From assembly GCF_002204795.1 (NCBI RefSeq), contig NZ_NIXO01000006.1, forward strand, positions 97,430 through 161,429: 64,000 nucleotides of DNA, in the 5' to 3' direction. The notes below the pieces were generated by a model that made no database searches, was not told the origin of the DNA, and saw only the letters and a program-made list of their open reading frames with translations. The DNA is from Pseudomonas sp. K2I15 (GTDB lineage: Bacteria; Pseudomonadota; Gammaproteobacteria; Pseudomonadales; Pseudomonadaceae). Below, in pieces: positions 38,493-53,806 of the stretch (position 1 is its first letter; each line of letters opens with the position of its first letter). A program made the position numbers and the translations under genes.

Positions 38493-41400
38493 ATGCCGGC
38501 TTCATTCGTTCACCTGCGCCTGCACACTGAATACTCCCTGGTCGACGGCCTGGTACGGATCAAACCCCTGGTCAAAACCCTGGTGGGCATGAACATGCCT
38601 GCCGTGGCGGTGACCGACCAGAACAACATGTGTTCCCTGGTCAAGTTCTACAAGGCCGCCATGGGCGCCGGCATCAAGCCGATTTGCGGCGCCGACTTGT
38701 GGCTGTCGAACAAAGACCCGGATAACCCACTGAGCCGCATCAGCCTGTTGGCGATGAACGGCGTCGGTTATCGCAACCTCACCGAACTGATTTCCCGTGG
38801 TTTTATCGATGGCCAGCGCAACGGCTCGATCATCATCGAGCGCGAGTGGGTGGCTGAAGCCAGCGAAGGGCTGATCATGCTCTCGGCGGCCAAAGAGGGT
38901 GAAATCGGTATCGCGCTGTTGGGCGGCAATCCCCAGGAGGCGCAAGTGCTCGCCCGCGAGTGGATGGACGTCTTCCCCAACCGTTTCTACCTGGAAATCC
39001 AGCGCACCAACCGCCCCAACGATGAAGAGCAGTTGCACGCCGCCGTGGCCCTGGCTGAAAAGCTCGGCGCGCCGCTGGTCGCAACCAACGATGTGCGCTT
39101 TATCAAGAAGGAAGACTTCGAGGCCCACGAAACCCGCGTATGTATCGGCGAAGGCCGGGCGCTGGACGATCCGCGCCGCTCGAAAAACTACAGCGAAGAG
39201 CAGTACCTCAAAAGCGCCGATGAAATGGCCGAGCTGTTCAGCGACCTGCCTGAGGCCCTGGAAAACTCCGTCGAAATTGCCAAGCGCTGCAACATTGAAG
39301 TGAAGCTGGGCAAGCACTTCCTGCCCAACTTCCCGATTCCCGATGGCATGACCATCGATGAATACTTCCGCAAGGTCTCGTTTGACGGTCTGGAAGACCG
39401 TTTGAGCGTCCTGATGCCCAAGGACACCACTGAAGATTACGAAGCCAAGCGCCAGGTCTACGTCGACCGGCTGAATTTCGAGCTGGATATCATTATCCAG
39501 ATGGGGTTCCCCGGTTACTTCCTGATCGTAATGGACTTTATCCAGTGGGCCAAAAGCAACGGCGTGCCGGTGGGCCCCGGCCGTGGGTCGGGTGCCGGGT
39601 CGCTGGTGGCCTATGTGCAGAAGATCACCGACCTCGACCCGCTGGAATATGACCTGCTGTTCGAACGTTTCCTTAACCCGGAACGGGTCTCGATGCCCGA
39701 CTTCGACGTCGACTTCTGCATGGATGGTCGCGACCGGGTCATCGAATACGTGGCCGAGAAATACGGCCGCAACGCCGTAAGCCAGATCATCACATTCGGT
39801 TCCATGGCGGCGAAAGCGGTGATCCGTGACGTGGCCCGGGTGCAGGGCAAGTCCTACGGCTTGGCTGACCGCCTGTCGAAGATGATTCCGTTTGAAGTCG
39901 GCATGACCCTGGAAAAAGCCTACGAGCAGGAAGAAATCCTGCGGGACTTCATCAAGATCGATGAAGAAGCGGCCGAAATCTGGGACATGGCGCGCAAGCT
40001 CGAAGGCGTGGTGCGTAACGTCGGTAAACACGCCGGTGGTGTAGTAATCGCTCCTACCAAGCTGACCGACTTTTCGCCTATCTACTGCGATGAAGAAGGC
40101 GACGGCCTGGTCACCCAGTTCGACAAGGACGACGTGGAGGCGGCCGGCCTGGTGAAGTTCGACTTCCTCGGCCTGCGTACCCTGACGATCATCGACTGGG
40201 CGCTGAAGACCATCAACCGCGAGCGCGCGAAGATCGACGAGCCGCCGCTGGATATCGCCTTTATCCCGCTGGACGACAAACCGACGTACCAGTTGCTGCA
40301 AAAAGCCGAAACCACGGCGGTGTTCCAGCTTGAATCGCGCGGCATGAAAGAGCTGATCAAAAAGCTCAAGCCCGACTGCCTGGAAGACTTGATCGCACTG
40401 GTGGCCCTGTTCCGTCCGGGCCCGCTGCAATCGGGCATGGTGGATGACTTCATCAACCGCAAGCACGGGCGTGCCGAGCTGGCTTACCCGCACTCCGACT
40501 ACCAGTACGAAGGCCTCAAGCCCGTATTGGCACCGACCTACGGCATCATCCTGTATCAAGAACAGGTAATGCAGATTGCCCAGGTCATGGCCGGCTACAC
40601 CCTCGGCGGTGCGGACATGCTGCGTCGAGCCATGGGTAAGAAAAAGCCCGAGGAGATGGCCAAGCAGCGCGGCGGTTTCATTGAAGGTTGCGCCACCAAC
40701 AACATCGACGCGGACCTGGCCGGTAACATTTTTGACCTGGTAGAGAAATTCGCCGGTTACGGCTTCAACAAATCCCACTCCGCTGCCTACGGCCTGGTGT
40801 CTTACCAGACCGCGTGGTTGAAAGCTCACTACCCGGCGCCGTTCATGGCCGCGGTACTCTCTGCGGATATGCACAACACCGACAAGGTCGTGACCTTGAT
40901 CGAGGAAGTGCGCACCATGAAGCTGCGCCTCGATGCGCCGGACGTGAACACGTCCGAGTTCAAGTTCACGGTGAACGACGAAGGCCGCATCATTTATGGC
41001 CTCGGCGCGATCAAGGGCGTGGGCGAAGGCCCAGTGGAGGCGATTACCGAAGCGCGTCAGGACGGGCCGTTCAAGGACCTGTTCGACTTCTGCGCCCGGG
41101 TCGACCTCAAGCGCATCAACAAACGTACCCTCGACGGCTTGATCCGCAGCGGCGCCCTCGATCGCCTGGGCCCGTACTTCCACGACGAGCCGAAGGCTTA
41201 CCAGGCCAACATCGACCGCAACCGCGCAGTGCTGCTGACCGCCATGGAAGAAGCGATCAAGGCTGCCGAGCAGACCGCGCGCACCCATGACAGCGGCCAC
41301 GCCGACCTGTTTGGCGGGTTGTTCGTCGAAGAAGATGCCGACGTTTACGCTAATCACCGCAAGGCCAAGGACCTGACCCTCAAGGAACGCCTCAAGGGCG

Positions 41401-42014
41401 AGAAGGACACTTTGGGCCTGTACCTCACCGGTCACCCGATTGACGAATACGAAGGTGAAATCCGGCGTTTCGCCCGTCAGCGCATCATCGACCTGAAGCC
41501 GGCGCGCGATACCCAGACCGTCGCGGGCATGATCATTGCCCTGCGGGTGATGAAGAACAAAAAGGGCGACAAGATGGGTTTCATCACCCTCGACGACCGC
41601 TCGGGCCGGATCGAGGCCTCCTTGTTTGCCGATGCATTCCATTCCGCCCAGTCGCTGTTGCAGACTGACGCGATGGTGGTAGTGGAAGGGGAGGTCAGCA
41701 ACGATGACTTCTCCGGCGGCCTGCGCCTGCGGATCAAGCGCGTGATGAGTATGGAAGATGCCCGTACCAACCTGGCTGAAAGCCTGCGTCTGAAAGTGCG
41801 CACCGATGCGCTCAAAGGCGATCAGCTACGCTGGTTGGGTGACTTGCTCAAGCGTCACCGCGGCGCATGCCCGGTGACCATGGAGTACACCGGCAACGAT
41901 GCCAAGGCCATGCTGCAGTTCGGCGAAACCTGGAGAATCGACCCGGCGGATGGCTTGATTCAAGCATTGCGTGACCAGTTCGGGCGTGACAACGTCTTCC
42001 TCCAATACCGTTGA
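38493..42014 (+). CDS. dnaE: DNA polymerase III alpha subunit
   Basis: DnaE (1,173 residues) is the replicative polymerase catalytic subunit. The N-terminal PHP domain starts with [20 protein letters not shown]. The palm has the catalytic Asp pair in [14 protein letters not shown], and helix-hairpin-helix and OB-fold regions ([19 protein letters not shown]) follow. The start at 38493 was chosen for the normal [12 protein letters not shown]-terminus with ACAGGATC upstream. It precedes accA. Confidence 0.98.
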   Translation: MPASFVHLRLHTEYSLVDGLVRIKPLVKTLVGMNMPAVAVTDQNNMCSLVKFYKAAMGAGIKPICGADLWLSNKDPDNPLSRISLLAMNGVGYRNLTELISRGFIDGQRNGSIIIEREWVAEASEGLIMLSAAKEGEIGIALLGGNPQEAQVLAREWMDVFPNRFYLEIQRTNRPNDEEQLHAAVALAEKLGAPLVATNDVRFIKKEDFEAHETRVCIGEGRALDDPRRSKNYSEEQYLKSADEMAELFSDLPEALENSVEIAKRCNIEVKLGKHFLPNFPIPDGMTIDEYFRKVSFDGLEDRLSVLMPKDTTEDYEAKRQVYVDRLNFELDIIIQMGFPGYFLIVMDFIQWAKSNGVPVGPGRGSGAGSLVAYVQKITDLDPLEYDLLFERFLNPERVSMPDFDVDFCMDGRDRVIEYVAEKYGRNAVSQIITFGSMAAKAVIRDVARVQGKSYGLADRLSKMIPFEVGMTLEKAYEQEEILRDFIKIDEEAAEIWDMARKLEGVVRNVGKHAGGVVIAPTKLTDFSPIYCDEEGDGLVTQFDKDDVEAAGLVKFDFLGLRTLTIIDWALKTINRERAKIDEPPLDIAFIPLDDKPTYQLLQKAETTAVFQLESRGMKELIKKLKPDCLEDLIALVALFRPGPLQSGMVDDFINRKHGRAELAYPHSDYQYEGLKPVLAPTYGIILYQEQVMQIAQVMAGYTLGGADMLRRAMGKKKPEEMAKQRGGFIEGCATNNIDADLAGNIFDLVEKFAGYGFNKSHSAAYGLVSYQTAWLKAHYPAPFMAAVLSADMHNTDKVVTLIEEVRTMKLRLDAPDVNTSEFKFTVNDEGRIIYGLGAIKGVGEGPVEAITEARQDGPFKDLFDFCARVDLKRINKRTLDGLIRSGALDRLGPYFHDEPKAYQANIDRNRAVLLTAMEEAIKAAEQTARTHDSGHADLFGGLFVEEDADVYANHRKAKDLTLKERLKGEKDTLGLYLTGHPIDEYEGEIRRFARQRIIDLKPARDTQTVAGMIIALRVMKNKKGDKMGFITLDDRSGRIEASLFADAFHSAQSLLQTDAMVVVEGEVSNDDFSGGLRLRIKRVMSMEDARTNLAESLRLKVRTDALKGDQLRWLGDLLKRHRGACPVTMEYTGNDAKAMLQFGETWRIDPADGLIQALRDQFGRDNVFLQYR

Positions 42015-42152
42015 CGGCCAGGCGATATCAAAACGCCTGATCTCGACCGAACATTTAATCTCGACCTAAACGCGCCTCTCCCTTAAGGTAGGGCGCGAAT
42101 AGACAACCGGCTGGCCAGGCACTCCTTGGCCGTCGACCCAAGACGGACGCTT

Positions 42153-43100
42153 ATGAACCCGAATTTTCTTGATTTCGAACAGCCGATCGCTGACCTGCAA
42201 GCCAAGATCGAAGAACTGCGCCTGGTCGGCAATGACAATTCGCTGAATATCGGCGATGAAATCTCTCGCCTGCAAGACAAGAGCAGCACGCTCACCGAAG
42301 ACATCTTCGGCAAGCTGACCAGCTGGCAGATCGCGCGCCTGGCCCGCCACCCGCGCCGTCCATACACCCTGGACTACATCGACCACATCTTCACCGAGTT
42401 CGACGAACTGCACGGCGACCGACACTTCTCCGACGACGCAGCCATCGTGGGCGGTATCGCTCGCCTGGACGACCAGCCAGTGATGGTGATCGGTCACCAG
42501 AAAGGCCGTGAAGTGCGCGAGAAAGTTCGCCGCAACTTCGGCATGCCGCGCCCCGAAGGCTACCGCAAGGCTTGCCGCCTGATGGAAATGGCCGAGCGCT
42601 TCAAGATGCCGATCCTGACCTTCATCGACACCCCGGGCGCCTACCCGGGTATCGACGCTGAAGAGCGCAACCAGAGCGAAGCGATTGCCTGGAACCTGCG
42701 CGTGATGGCTCGCCTGAAGACGCCGATTATCGCTACCGTGATCGGTGAAGGCGGTTCCGGCGGTGCATTGGCTATTGGCGTCTGCGACCAGCTGAACATG
42801 CTGCAATATTCGACCTACGCGGTGATCTCGCCGGAAGGTTGCGCCTCGATCCTGTGGAAAACCGCCGAAAAAGCGCCGGATGCCGCTGAAGCCATGGGCA
42901 TCACTGCTGATCGCCTGAAAGGCCTGGGTATCGTGGATAAAGTGATCGCCGAGCCATTGGGCGGCGCTCACCGTGACCCGGCTGCTGCTGCCGCGTCCAT
43001 TCGTGCTGAACTCAGCTCGCAACTGGCGATGCTCAAGAAGTTCGACAACGAGGCGCTGCTGGCCCGTCGTTACGAGCGACTGATGAGCTACGGCCTCTAA
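42153..43100 (+). CDS. accA: acetyl-CoA carboxylase carboxyltransferase alpha
   Basis: AccA (315 residues) pairs with AccD to transfer the carboxyl group from biotin to acetyl-CoA, the first step of fatty-acid synthesis. The start [16 protein letters not shown] is the family N-terminus. [18 protein letters not shown] and [12 protein letters not shown] are the crotonase-fold oxyanion-hole regions. The 138-base gap after dnaE probably carries its own promoter. Confidence 0.97.
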   Translation: MNPNFLDFEQPIADLQAKIEELRLVGNDNSLNIGDEISRLQDKSSTLTEDIFGKLTSWQIARLARHPRRPYTLDYIDHIFTEFDELHGDRHFSDDAAIVGGIARLDDQPVMVIGHQKGREVREKVRRNFGMPRPEGYRKACRLMEMAERFKMPILTFIDTPGAYPGIDAEERNQSEAIAWNLRVMARLKTPIIATVIGEGGSGGALAIGVCDQLNMLQYSTYAVISPEGCASILWKTAEKAPDAAEAMGITADRLKGLGIVDKVIAEPLGGAHRDPAAAAASIRAELSSQLAMLKKFDNEALLARRYERLMSYGL

Positions 43101-43118
43101 GTCGACGCGGTACTAAAA

Positions 43119-43208
43119 TGTGGGAGCGAGCTTGCTCGCGAAGGCGGTGGTTCAGTCAATATAGTTGGCGACTGACACACCGTATTCGCGAGCCAGCCCG
43201 CTCCCACA
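43119..43208. repeat. REPIN
   Basis: The left arm TGTGGGAGCGAGCTTGCTCG (one change, GAGC for GGGC) pairs with a right arm ending CGCTCCCACA that also carries one change (GCCAGC). The spacer shares GACTGACACAC with the copy at 6.5 kb, so these two are of the same sub-type. It lies between accA and tilS. Confidence 0.93.
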
Positions 43209-43261
43209 TTTGCTTTGTGTATGCTGGGTTATCGCATTCCAGATTGATGGCGTACTTTGCT

Positions 43262-44581
43262 ATGAAGCCCACCTTAACCGCCAAACTTCTGCAAGCCCTC
43301 GCGCCCTGGCGCAACGCCCCGGCCTGGCATATCGCCTTCTCCGGCGGTCTCGACTCCACCGTCCTGCTGCACCTTCTGGCCACTCTGGCCAAAACAGACA
43401 ATCTCCCACCACTCAGTGCGCTGCATGTTCATCATGGGCTGCAAGCTGCGGCTGATGCGTGGCCGGCTCATTGCCAGGCCGTGTGCGACGCCTTGGGCGT
43501 GCCCCTGCAAGTGATCCGGGTGCAAGTGCAGCCTGGCGCAAGCCTGGAGCGTGCCGCCCGTGAGGCGCGGTATCAGGCGTTTGCCGAGGTCATTGGGGCA
43601 GGGGAGTTGCTACTCACGGGCCAGCACCGCGACGATCAGGCCGAAACCTTGTTGTTTCGCCTGTTGCGTGGGGCTGGTGTGCGTGGGCTGGCGGCAATGC
43701 CCGCGCAGCGTCCACTGGCGGGCGGCTATCTGGTGCGGCCTTTGCTGGATGTATCCCGCGCCGACCTGGAAACCTACGCCCGCGAGCAACAATTAACCTG
43801 GATTGAAGACCCGTCCAACGCTGATTCGCGTTTCTCGCGCAATTACCTGCGCCATCATGTTTTCCCGCAGCTGACCGAACGCTGGCCCCAGGCTGTCAGC
43901 ACCATGGCACGCAGCGCCGAACATTTGAGTGAGGCCCGGGGCCTGCTCGACGAACTGGCGCAGATGGACCTGCTGGCCGCCAGCCAGCCCTCAATGTTTC
44001 CCTGGCTGGCGTTGCCGTCGCTGGCCCTTGAGCCGCTTTGCACGCTCTCCGAGGCGCGCCAGCGTAATGCGTTAAGGCACTGGCTGGCACCACTGACACG
44101 CTTGCCCGACAGCGAGCATTGGGCGGGCTGGCAGGCCTTGCGCGATGCCAAGGCAGACGCGCAGCCATTGTGGCGCCTGGCCGACGGTCAATTGCACCGT
44201 TGCGGTGGGCATATCTGGTGGTTACCCGCCAGTTGGTCGGAATTTTCTGACACATCGGTGAGCTGGTCACGCCCCGAAAACCCACTACAGTTACCCGGTA
44301 ACGGCCAATTGCATTTCAGCGGCAGCGCACCCGAAGGTCATCTGAGCATCCGTTATCGCCAAGGCGGCGAAATCATGGAATTGCCAGGCCGGGGGCGGCG
44401 CGACCTGAAGCGGTTGCTTAACGAAAGTGCGATACCAGGCTTCATCCGTGGCAGATTGCCGCTGCTGTATCAGGGCCAACAATTGCTGGCTGCGGCCAAC
44501 CTGCCGGGGCTTACAGCAGGTGGCCATGCCGGCTGGCAATTACATTGGATGCCACCAACCTGCGATCAAGGTTTGAGCTGA
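43262..44581 (+). CDS. tilS: tRNA(Ile)-lysidine synthase
   Basis: TilS (439 residues) converts C34 of the tRNA-Ile CAU anticodon to lysidine, so that it reads AUA. The PP-loop ATP-binding motif is FSGGLDSTVLLHL. A middle domain and a C-terminal TilS domain (GEIMELPGRGRRDLKRLLNE) follow. The start is uncertain: 43262 (MKPTLTAK) or 43247 (MAYFAMKP); neither has a good ribosome site. The longer ORF is only REP sequence and is not real. Confidence 0.95.
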   Translation: MKPTLTAKLLQALAPWRNAPAWHIAFSGGLDSTVLLHLLATLAKTDNLPPLSALHVHHGLQAAADAWPAHCQAVCDALGVPLQVIRVQVQPGASLERAAREARYQAFAEVIGAGELLLTGQHRDDQAETLLFRLLRGAGVRGLAAMPAQRPLAGGYLVRPLLDVSRADLETYAREQQLTWIEDPSNADSRFSRNYLRHHVFPQLTERWPQAVSTMARSAEHLSEARGLLDELAQMDLLAASQPSMFPWLALPSLALEPLCTLSEARQRNALRHWLAPLTRLPDSEHWAGWQALRDAKADAQPLWRLADGQLHRCGGHIWWLPASWSEFSDTSVSWSRPENPLQLPGNGQLHFSGSAPEGHLSIRYRQGGEIMELPGRGRRDLKRLLNESAIPGFIRGRLPLLYQGQQLLAAANLPGLTAGGHAGWQLHWMPPTCDQGLS

Positions 44582-44601
44582 TAGAGCCTTTCCGGTAGAC
44601 T
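44573..44601 (+). promoter_or_regulatory. sigma-70 promoter for pyrG
   Basis: TTGAGC (44573-44578) and TAGACT (44596-44601) are 17 bases apart. The -35 box overlaps the end of tilS. It implies a leader of about 250 bases before pyrG. Confidence 0.6.
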
Positions 44602-44833
44602 ACGCTCCCTTCTTGATACAACTTCTGTGGATTCGCCTGAATCGCAGCAGTTGCCGATTACCAAGCAGTCTTTGCTGGGCGATTCCAAAAAATGTGTAGC
44701 GATCAACGTACCGGTGCTTCATTGCTGGTCTGTCACAACGCGGCGGTTTTTTTGAAAGGTGCACTGTGATTAATGCAGGTGATCGGGGGCTTCGGCCTTC
44801 CTTCGCTTTCCCCGGCGGCTCGGACCGCTTTAA

Positions 44834-47337
<2,504 letters not shown>

Positions 47338-47372
47338 GCGTCGTTTCTCCGGTAGACTTTCCCTCGTTTTAC

Positions 47373-48784
<1,412 letters not shown>

Positions 48785-48865
48785 TTGTTAAATGGTAAAA
48801 GGTCAGCGGATTACGTCGGAAAAATCACGACAGCGTGAATTTCGACGCTAATCTCATGACTAACA

Positions 48866-48897
48866 AGCACAAGCCTGGTTATTCCAGGCTTCGTGCT
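48866..48897 (+). terminator. hairpin downstream of eno
   Basis: AGCAC plus AAGCCTGG, loop TTATT, CCAGGCTT plus CGTGCT form a long, nearly perfect stem. The T-rich tail is poor, so it may be a processing or attenuation site between eno and ftsB. Confidence 0.5.
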
Positions 48898-48955
48898 ATC
48901 AGTTGCTTTAAAAGTTTTGCATGGCTGTCTTTTTTCACTGGATACCCGATATTCG

Positions 48956-49234
48956 ATGCGCAGTCCCAATTGGTTGTTCCTCGTCTTGCTCTTGCTGCTG
49001 GCTGGCCTGCAGTACCGCCTTTGGGTGGGGAATGGCAGCTTGGCGCAGGTCACCGAACTGACCCAGCAAATTGCCGCACAGCACGCCGAAAACGAGGTGT
49101 TGCTGGAGCGCAATCGCGTGCTCGATGCTGAAGTGCTTGAACTGAAAAAAGGCATGGAGACCGTTGAAGAACGGGCTCGTCATGAGTTGGGCATGGTCAA
49201 GGAGGGCGAGACCCTCTACCAGTTGGCCCAATGA
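48956..49234 (+). CDS. ftsB: cell division protein FtsB
   Basis: FtsB (92 residues) is a bitopic divisome protein that forms a complex with FtsL and FtsQ. It has one N-terminal transmembrane helix (NWLFLVLLLLLAGLQYRLWV) and then a periplasmic coiled coil (LTQQIAAQHAENEVLLERNR). The start at 48956 gives a normal N-terminus. It ends in an ATGA overlap with ispD, an arrangement conserved in gamma-proteobacteria. Confidence 0.95.
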   Translation: MRSPNWLFLVLLLLLAGLQYRLWVGNGSLAQVTELTQQIAAQHAENEVLLERNRVLDAEVLELKKGMETVEERARHELGMVKEGETLYQLAQ

Positions 49235-49941
49235 GCATTCCGTCACCGGCCTTCTGGGCCGTGATTCCTGCCGCGGGCGTTGGTGCCCGTATGGCTGCCG
49301 ACCGTCCCAAGCAATATCTGCAACTGGGCGGGCGCACTATTCTCGAACACAGCCTTGGCTGTTTCCTCGACCATCCGGACCTCAAGGGTTTGGTAGTCTG
49401 CGTTGCTGTTGATGACCCTTATTGGCCGACCCTGGCCTGCGCCACCGACCCGCGCATCGTGCGTGTGGACGGCGGCGAAGAGCGCTCGGGCTCGGTGCTC
49501 AACGCCTTGCTGTACCTGCATGGCCAGGGCGCCAGCGATGACGACTGGGTGCTCGTGCACGATGCGGCCCGACCGAACCTCAACCGCGATGACCTCGACA
49601 AGCTGCTCGGTGAGCTGGCCGGCGACGCTGTCGGCGGGCTGCTGGCGGTGCCGGCGCGGGATACCCTCAAGCGCGCCGACAAACACGGCCGCGTCCTTGA
49701 AACCGTTGACCGCAGCGAAATCTGGCAAGCCTACACACCGCAGATGTTCCGCCTCGGCGCCTTGCATCGGGCCCTGGCCGACAGCCTGGTGTCGGACGTG
49801 GTGATCACCGACGAAGCGTCAGCCATGGAATGGGCCGGGCACGCGCCACGCCTGATCGAAGGCCGTAGCGACAACATCAAGGTCACCCGCCCGGAAGACC
49901 TCGAATGGCTGCGCCAGCGCCGGGCTCATCAGCCGTCCTGA
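49231..49941 (+). CDS. ispD: MEP cytidylyltransferase IspD
   Basis: IspD (236 residues) couples MEP with CTP in the isoprenoid pathway. The nucleotide-binding loop is IPAAGVGARMAADRPKQYL, and VHDAARPNLNRDDL and ITDEASAMEW are further family motifs. It overlaps ftsB by four bases. Its 3' end overlaps a minus-strand disrupted ORF by 59 bases. Confidence 0.96.
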   Translation: MSIPSPAFWAVIPAAGVGARMAADRPKQYLQLGGRTILEHSLGCFLDHPDLKGLVVCVAVDDPYWPTLACATDPRIVRVDGGEERSGSVLNALLYLHGQGASDDDWVLVHDAARPNLNRDDLDKLLGELAGDAVGGLLAVPARDTLKRADKHGRVLETVDRSEIWQAYTPQMFRLGALHRALADSLVSDVVITDEASAMEWAGHAPRLIEGRSDNIKVTRPEDLEWLRQRRAHQPS

Positions 49942-50243
49942 CCTCTTCCATTCCGGGGCTGGCCTTGAGCCCGTCCACCAGCGCCTGAAGACTGCCGAAG
50001 GATTTATCGTCCACCGGCGACCCCGGGACCTGGACAGAAAACTTGCTGCCCTGTTGATTGACCCTGAAGCTCTGGATATCCCCGCGCCGTGAGCGGCGGT
50101 GGATCTGCGCTGCCGTCGTGGGCGTGGCCGCCGTGAGCATGAATTGGCCCGGTTTGGTCAGCAGGGTTTGCGGCGTTTTCGCTATCCAGCACTTTGCGGA
50201 CGAAGTGATTGATGCGTTGGATCTGTCGGGCGTTGGCGCTCAT
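49883..50243 (-). pseudogene. small hypothetical gene with a frame change
   Basis: From ATG at 50243 the reading frame gives MSANARQIQRINHFVRKVLD. A one-base shift near 50180-50186 (minus-strand GATAGCG, which would read GATGCG without the extra A) then joins the frame AKTPQTLLTKPGQF that continues through MLTAATPTTAAQIHRRSRRG to a stop at 49883. The joined product would be about 119 residues. The span, 361 bases, is three times a whole number plus one, as expected for a single insertion. Function unknown; either a real frameshift, a sequencing error or two short ORFs. Confidence 0.6.
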
Positions 50244-50308
50244 GGGGTGGCCTGGCTGTGCAATGAAGGCCGCTATTTACGACCTTGTCGGCAATCACCA
50301 GGCGTTAT

Positions 50309-51202
50309 TTATAGATAGACCGGGTTTTTACTCAGCCCGTCCTTGAGGAAATCCACGAGCTTTCGCACCTTCGGCGAAAGATGACGTTGTTGCGGATACA
50401 GCGCCCACACCGCGGTGTTGGGCGGTTGATGCGCCTCAAGCAAGGACACCAGGGTGCCGTTTTTCAGATGTTCCAGTACGTAGTAGTCGGGCAATTGGCA
50501 CAAGCCGACCCCTTGCAAGGCGGCATCCAGCACCGCTTGCCCGCTGTTGCAACGCCAGTTTCCCTGCACCCTTTGGGAGAATTCCCGCCCGTCCTGCTCC
50601 AATTGCCAGATATCGGAACTGCCGATCAGGCAATTATGCCGGCTCAGTTCCGACAAACTGTGTGGGCGCCCATAACGTTCGAGGTAGGACGGCGACGCGC
50701 ACAGGTACATGCGTCGCGGCGCCAGGCGGCTGGCAACCATGCGTGAGTCGGAAAGCCGCCCGAGGCGAATCGCCAGGTCCAGGCCTTCGTGAACCAGGTC
50801 CAACTGGCGGTTGCTCAGCTCAACGTCCACCCGCAATTGGGGGTACAGCCCCATGAATCGTGTTACCAAGGGCACGATAAACCGTTCGCCGTAGGCCACC
50901 GCGCAGGTCATGCGCAACATGCCTTTTGGCTCACTGGCCAGGTCGCCCACCGCGCGCAAGGCTTCCTCGCGGCCATCCTGCAAGCGCTGGCAATGTTGCA
51001 GGAAGGTCTGGCCGGCCTCCGTCAGCGTCACCCGTCGTGTACTGCGATACAACAAGCGGGTTTGCAGGCGTTCTTCGAGGCGCGCGACCTGGCGACTGAT
51101 ATGCGAGGACGACACCCCTAGGCGTTCGGCGGCCGCCGTAAATTGGCTGCACTCAGCCACAGCAACGAACTCGTCGATGCCTTCCCAGCGGTTTTCCAAC
51201 AT
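50309..51202 (-). CDS. gfnR: LysR-type regulator GfnR
   Basis: This 297-residue LysR regulator has an N-terminal winged helix (FTAAAERLGVSSSHISRQVA) and a C-terminal effector domain. It lies divergent from adhC-fghA, in the position of P. aeruginosa gfnR, which activates glutathione-dependent formaldehyde detoxification. The symbol rests on that context. AGGGA precedes the start. The effector is not readable from sequence. Confidence 0.85.
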   Translation of the reverse strand: MLENRWEGIDEFVAVAECSQFTAAAERLGVSSSHISRQVARLEERLQTRLLYRSTRRVTLTEAGQTFLQHCQRLQDGREEALRAVGDLASEPKGMLRMTCAVAYGERFIVPLVTRFMGLYPQLRVDVELSNRQLDLVHEGLDLAIRLGRLSDSRMVASRLAPRRMYLCASPSYLERYGRPHSLSELSRHNCLIGSSDIWQLEQDGREFSQRVQGNWRCNSGQAVLDAALQGVGLCQLPDYYVLEHLKNGTLVSLLEAHQPPNTAVWALYPQQRHLSPKVRKLVDFLKDGLSKNPVYL

Positions 51203-51227
51203 GCTTATTATCCCTGGACAGCAATAA

Positions 51228-52424
<1,197 letters not shown>

Positions 52425-52432
52425 GGTCGGCC

Positions 52433-53278
52433 ATGAGTCTGGAAAACCTGTCGTGCCAGAAAAGCTTCGGCGGCTGGCACAAACGCTACAAGCACCATTC
52501 CGACGTACTCGGCTGCGACATGACGTTCGCCGTGTACCTGCCGCCGCAAGCGGAGCAGGGCGGCAAGTTGCCGGTGCTGTACTGGCTGTCGGGGCTGACC
52601 TGCACCGATGAGAACTTCATGCAGAAGGCCGGCGCCCAGCGCATGGCGGCCGAGCTGGGGTTGATCATCGTGGCGCCAGACACCAGCCCGCGCGGGCCCG
52701 GTGTGCCGGGTGACCCGGACAACGCCTGGGACTTTGGCCTCGGCGCCGGCTTCTACCTGAACGCCACCCAGGAACCCTGGGCCCAGCACTATCGGATGCA
52801 TGACTACGTGGTGCAGGAATTGCCGGCATTGGTCGAGGCGCATTTCCCGGCTTCGGCCAAACGCGGGATCAGCGGCCACTCCATGGGCGGTCATGGCGCG
52901 CTGGTGTGTGCCTTGCGCAACCCGGGGCGCTATCAGTCGGTGTCGGCGTTCTCGCCGATCAACAACCCGATGGATTGCCCGTGGGGCCAGAAGGCGTTCT
53001 CGCGCTACCTCGGCGAAGAACGCTCGAAATGGCGCGAATGGGACGCCTGCGTGTTGATCAGCGAAGCCTCGGAAAAGCTGCCATTGCTGGTAGACCAAGG
53101 CGATCGCGACGATTTCCTCGCCGTGCAGCTTAAGCCTGAGGCCTTGCAGCAAGCGGCCAAGGCGGCCAACCATCCGCTGGAGCTACGCCTGCAACCGGGG
53201 TATGACCACAGCTACTTCTTTATCGCCAGCTTTATCGAAGACCATTTACGCCATCATGCACGCGCTTTGCTCGGTTAA
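52433..53278 (+). CDS. fghA: S-formylglutathione hydrolase
   Basis: FghA (281 residues) hydrolyses S-formylglutathione to formate and glutathione. It is an alpha/beta hydrolase (esterase D family) with the nucleophile in [12 protein letters not shown] and further active-site residues Asp and His in the C-terminal third (PGYDHSYFF). It follows adhC directly, the classic pairing. Confidence 0.97.
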   Translation: MSLENLSCQKSFGGWHKRYKHHSDVLGCDMTFAVYLPPQAEQGGKLPVLYWLSGLTCTDENFMQKAGAQRMAAELGLIIVAPDTSPRGPGVPGDPDNAWDFGLGAGFYLNATQEPWAQHYRMHDYVVQELPALVEAHFPASAKRGISGHSMGGHGALVCALRNPGRYQSVSAFSPINNPMDCPWGQKAFSRYLGEERSKWREWDACVLISEASEKLPLLVDQGDRDDFLAVQLKPEALQQAAKAANHPLELRLQPGYDHSYFFIASFIEDHLRHHARALLG

Positions 53279-53302
53279 TGTGAGGCAAAAGTAGGTAGAA
53301 TC

Positions 53303-53332
53303 ACGCCCTGAATTAAATCGGGGCGTTTTTTT
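53303..53332 (+). terminator. terminator-like hairpin abutting the ispF start
   Basis: ACGCCC, a 12-base loop and GGGCGT followed by seven T bases end directly at the ispF ATG (53333). It probably terminates adhC-fghA transcripts and at the same time holds the only G-rich ribosome-site candidate (GGGG at 53320-53323) for ispF. Confidence 0.75.
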
Positions 53333-53806
53333 ATGCGTATTGGCCACGGCTATGATGTGCACCGTTTCGCCGAAGGCGATTTCATCACCCTGGGCGGCGT
53401 GCGGATCGCGCACCACCACGGGTTGCTGGCTCATTCCGACGGCGACGTTGTGCTGCATGCCTTGAGTGACGCCTTGCTCGGCGCCGCTGCGTTGGGCGAC
53501 ATCGGCAAACACTTTCCGGACACCGACCCGACGTTCAAGGGCGCGGACAGCCGCGTGCTGCTGCGTCACGTGGTCGGTTTGATCCACGCCAAGGGCTGGA
53601 AGGTCGGCAACGTCGACAACACCATCGTCGCCCAGGCGCCAAAGATGGCCCCGCATATCGAATCGATGCGCGCGCTGATTGCCGCGGATCTTCAAGTTGA
53701 GTTGGATCAAGTGAACGTAAAAGCCACCACCACCGAAAAGCTCGGGTTTACCGGTCGCGAAGAGGGCATTGCCGTGCACTCCGTTGCCTTGTTGCTGCGC
53801 GCATGA
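53333..53806 (+). CDS. ispF: 2-C-methyl-D-erythritol 2,4-cyclodiphosphate synthase
   Basis: IspF (157 residues) is a trimeric zinc enzyme of the isoprenoid pathway. GHGYDVHRF supplies the zinc-binding Asp/His, and [18 protein letters not shown] the conserved Asp cluster. Its ribosome site is unusual: GGGG lies within a hairpin arm next to the start. It ends in an ATGA overlap with truD. Confidence 0.97.
   Translation: MRIGHGYDVHRFAEGDFITLGGVRIAHHHGLLAHSDGDVVLHALSDALLGAAALGDIGKHFPDTDPTFKGADSRVLLRHVVGLIHAKGWKVGNVDNTIVAQAPKMAPHIESMRALIAADLQVELDQVNVKATTTEKLGFTGREEGIAVHSVALLLRA

Noticed and set aside
38502..41642. 1,046-codon open frame opposite dnaE
   Set aside because: Antisense to a fully conserved polymerase. 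The His/Val/Asp-rich composition is typical of reversed codon bias.
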